DNA from: Psychroflexus maritimus
GTDB taxonomy: Bacteria > Bacteroidota > Bacteroidia > Flavobacteriales > Flavobacteriaceae
Length of the DNA: 61,857 nt
Direction of reading: 5' to 3'
Assembly (NCBI RefSeq): GCF_011089875.1
Contig: NZ_JAANAS010000035.1
Location: forward strand, 1 to 61,857
Shown one piece after another: positions 61,103 through 61,857 of this stretch. The notes under the pieces were generated by a model. The model ran no database searches. It worked only from the letters and a program-made list of their open reading frames with translations, and had not been told where the DNA came from. How positions within the stretch are numbered: position 1 is the first letter of the stretch; the number at the start of each line of letters is the position of its first letter. A program made the translations under genes and the position numbers.

Positions 61103-61531
61103 ATGAAATTAAGATATGTTTCCTACATAAGCAATCAGGCTAAGATCTTGAACGAAGACCACGTTGAAAATCTATTATTTCAAATAAGGGAAAAAAATAA
61201 AAAATTAGCCATTACAGGATTACTCCTATTAATTCAAGGTAAATTTATTCAATATATAGAAGGGCCTGATGAAGAAATTGAGAAAGTATATAAGAAAATA
61301 AAAAAAGACCCAAGACACAATGAATTAGTTCTGCTTGACAGTGGCTTTGTAAATGAACGTCAATTTAAGGATTGGTCTATGGCCTATAAAAAAATTGACG
61401 ATGTTACCGTGGAAAACATAACTGGATATAAAAACTTAGAATTAGATCAATTGTTTCTAGAACCTAATAAAGGGGATAAACACCCGGTATTAAAGGTCTT
61501 ATATAATTTCACAAAGGCATTAGCAAGTTGA
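61103..61531 (+). CDS. Short BLUF blue-light receptor
   Basis: 142 residues. The BLUF domain fills ~1-95 and binds FAD. The photochemically essential residues fall at Tyr8 ('RYVSYIS'), Asn32 ('REKNKKLAITG') and Gln50 ('GKFIQYIEG'), with Trp91 and Met93 in 'KDWSMAY'. These are the same positions as in Synechocystis PixD (Slr1694). The ~45-residue C-terminal part is helical, without an output domain, so signalling must go through a partner protein. It has little spacing to a partner gene: nothing coding follows before the window ends, and upstream is the divergent exonuclease operon. Probably a functional photoreceptor of a sunlit-habitat bacterium. Confidence 0.92.
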   Translation: MKLRYVSYISNQAKILNEDHVENLLFQIREKNKKLAITGLLLLIQGKFIQYIEGPDEEIEKVYKKIKKDPRHNELVLLDSGFVNERQFKDWSMAYKKIDDVTVENITGYKNLELDQLFLEPNKGDKHPVLKVLYNFTKALAS

Positions 61532-61673
61532 TAGAAGATTCTAAAAAATTATTAACTGGAATAAAGTGAATATATTACCCGCTTGTTTCATGTTGCTTAA
61601 ATGAGATATAAATATAATTGTATCTTTAGAATATTTTTAAAAATAAAGGAATTCAAGTTCATTATAAATCAAA

Positions 61674-61700
61674 AAAACTCCGATTTGTTATCGGAGTTTT
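61674..61700 (+). terminator. Intrinsic terminator downstream of the BLUF gene
   Basis: Stem aaaactccgat / atcggagtttt (61674-61684 with 61690-61700), 5-nt loop, then ctttt. It cuts through a possible 82-codon frame at 61601-61849, which is therefore not taken as a gene. Confidence 0.8.
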
Positions 61701-61816
61701 CTTTTGGCCAAAAAAAGGATGAAAGCGTAATTCAAATAGACACACTGTCGTTGTATATTTTAATGGTTTTCATTGCGCTGCTTTCTTTCTACAAATTTAG
61801 AAGGTGTTGTAGTTTA

Positions 61817-61844
61817 AAAATATACCCCTTAATGGGTATATTTT
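61817..61844. terminator. Second hairpin terminator at the window end
   Basis: Perfect 11-bp stem aaaatataccc / gggtatatttt (61817-61827 with 61834-61844), 6-nt loop. It may belong to a gene beyond the window on the minus strand. The ~325 bp from 61532 to the end hold only these two hairpins. Confidence 0.65.
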
Positions 61845-61857
61845 GTTAAAATTTGGA

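Noticed and set aside
61601-61849. 82-codon frame at the window end
   Set aside because: A clear intrinsic terminator (61674-61700) and a second hairpin (61817-61844) lie inside it.

Overview
The window looks like the chromosome of an AT-rich member of the Flavobacteriia (Bacteroidota). Three signs support this. One is a protein ending in the type IX secretion type B sorting domain. The second is the recurring Bacteroidota promoter -7 element TAnnTTTG in front of many genes, usually without a strong Shine-Dalgarno sequence. The third is a set of lineage-typical neighbourhoods: rpmB-rpmG-DUF4295-ftsY, DUF4834-yfhO, trmD near rplS, serA-serC with a LuxC-like acyl-CoA reductase and an Alvin-type ferredoxin, remains of gldB-gldC, and monomeric isocitrate dehydrogenase. 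I cannot name the species. No rRNA, tRNA, CRISPR array or complete insertion sequence was seen.

Layout. 1-3.3 kb: 3' part of a large secreted repeat protein. 3.9-12.1 kb: housekeeping genes on the plus strand (accA, dnaB, sbcD, a lipoprotein, then thrS-infC-rpmI-rplT). 12.1-12.8 kb: a cysH-type reductase gene interrupted by an in-frame TGA exactly where an iron-sulfur cysteine is expected. 12.9-29.7 kb: mostly minus-strand operons (MscS channel, lipoprotein, icd; DUF4834-yfhO-glycosyltransferase-nif3-coiled coil; PASTA-rluD; rlpA; acyl-CoA reductase-serC-serA). 29.7-32.9 kb: ferredoxin, a membrane coiled-coil protein with trmD, a cupin, rplS. 33.5-34.9 kb: a toxin-antitoxin pair whose toxin is frameshifted, followed by about 770 bp of repeat-rich DNA without genes. 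34.9-41.9 kb: CocE-type hydrolase, kdsB, duplicated low-complexity DNA, RecD-like helicase, DUF3822, rsmD.

41.9-48.6 kb is the clearest accessory block. It starts with fragments of an addiction-module antidote gene and of another gene. It then carries a complete ECF sigma / FecR anti-sigma / TonB-dependent receptor / lipoprotein signalling unit. It ends in decayed gldC and gldB copies that look richer in G+C than their surroundings. 48.6-52.3 kb holds DUF389, DUF302 and DUF2147 genes. 52.4-56.0 kb is a tight four-gene operon: flavoprotein, methyltransferase, type III polyketide synthase and an SDR with FabI/FabL-like Tyr-x6-Lys spacing. It probably makes a modified polyketide or phenolic lipid. 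56.1-61.0 kb returns to housekeeping genes, and the window ends with a short BLUF blue-light receptor gene.

How the genes work together: thrS-infC-rpmI-rplT, rplS, rpmB-rpmG, trmD, rsmD and rluD all serve the translation machinery. infC starts at a non-canonical AUA codon, and possible autoregulatory leaders precede rplT and rplS. serC and serA give two steps of serine synthesis. The sigma/FecR/receptor unit is a cell-surface signalling system. Several genes are visibly decaying (cysH, a ParE/RelE-like toxin, gldC, gldB and fragments at 42.0-42.3 and 50.5 kb), which points to ongoing genome turnover or, in single cases, to sequencing error.
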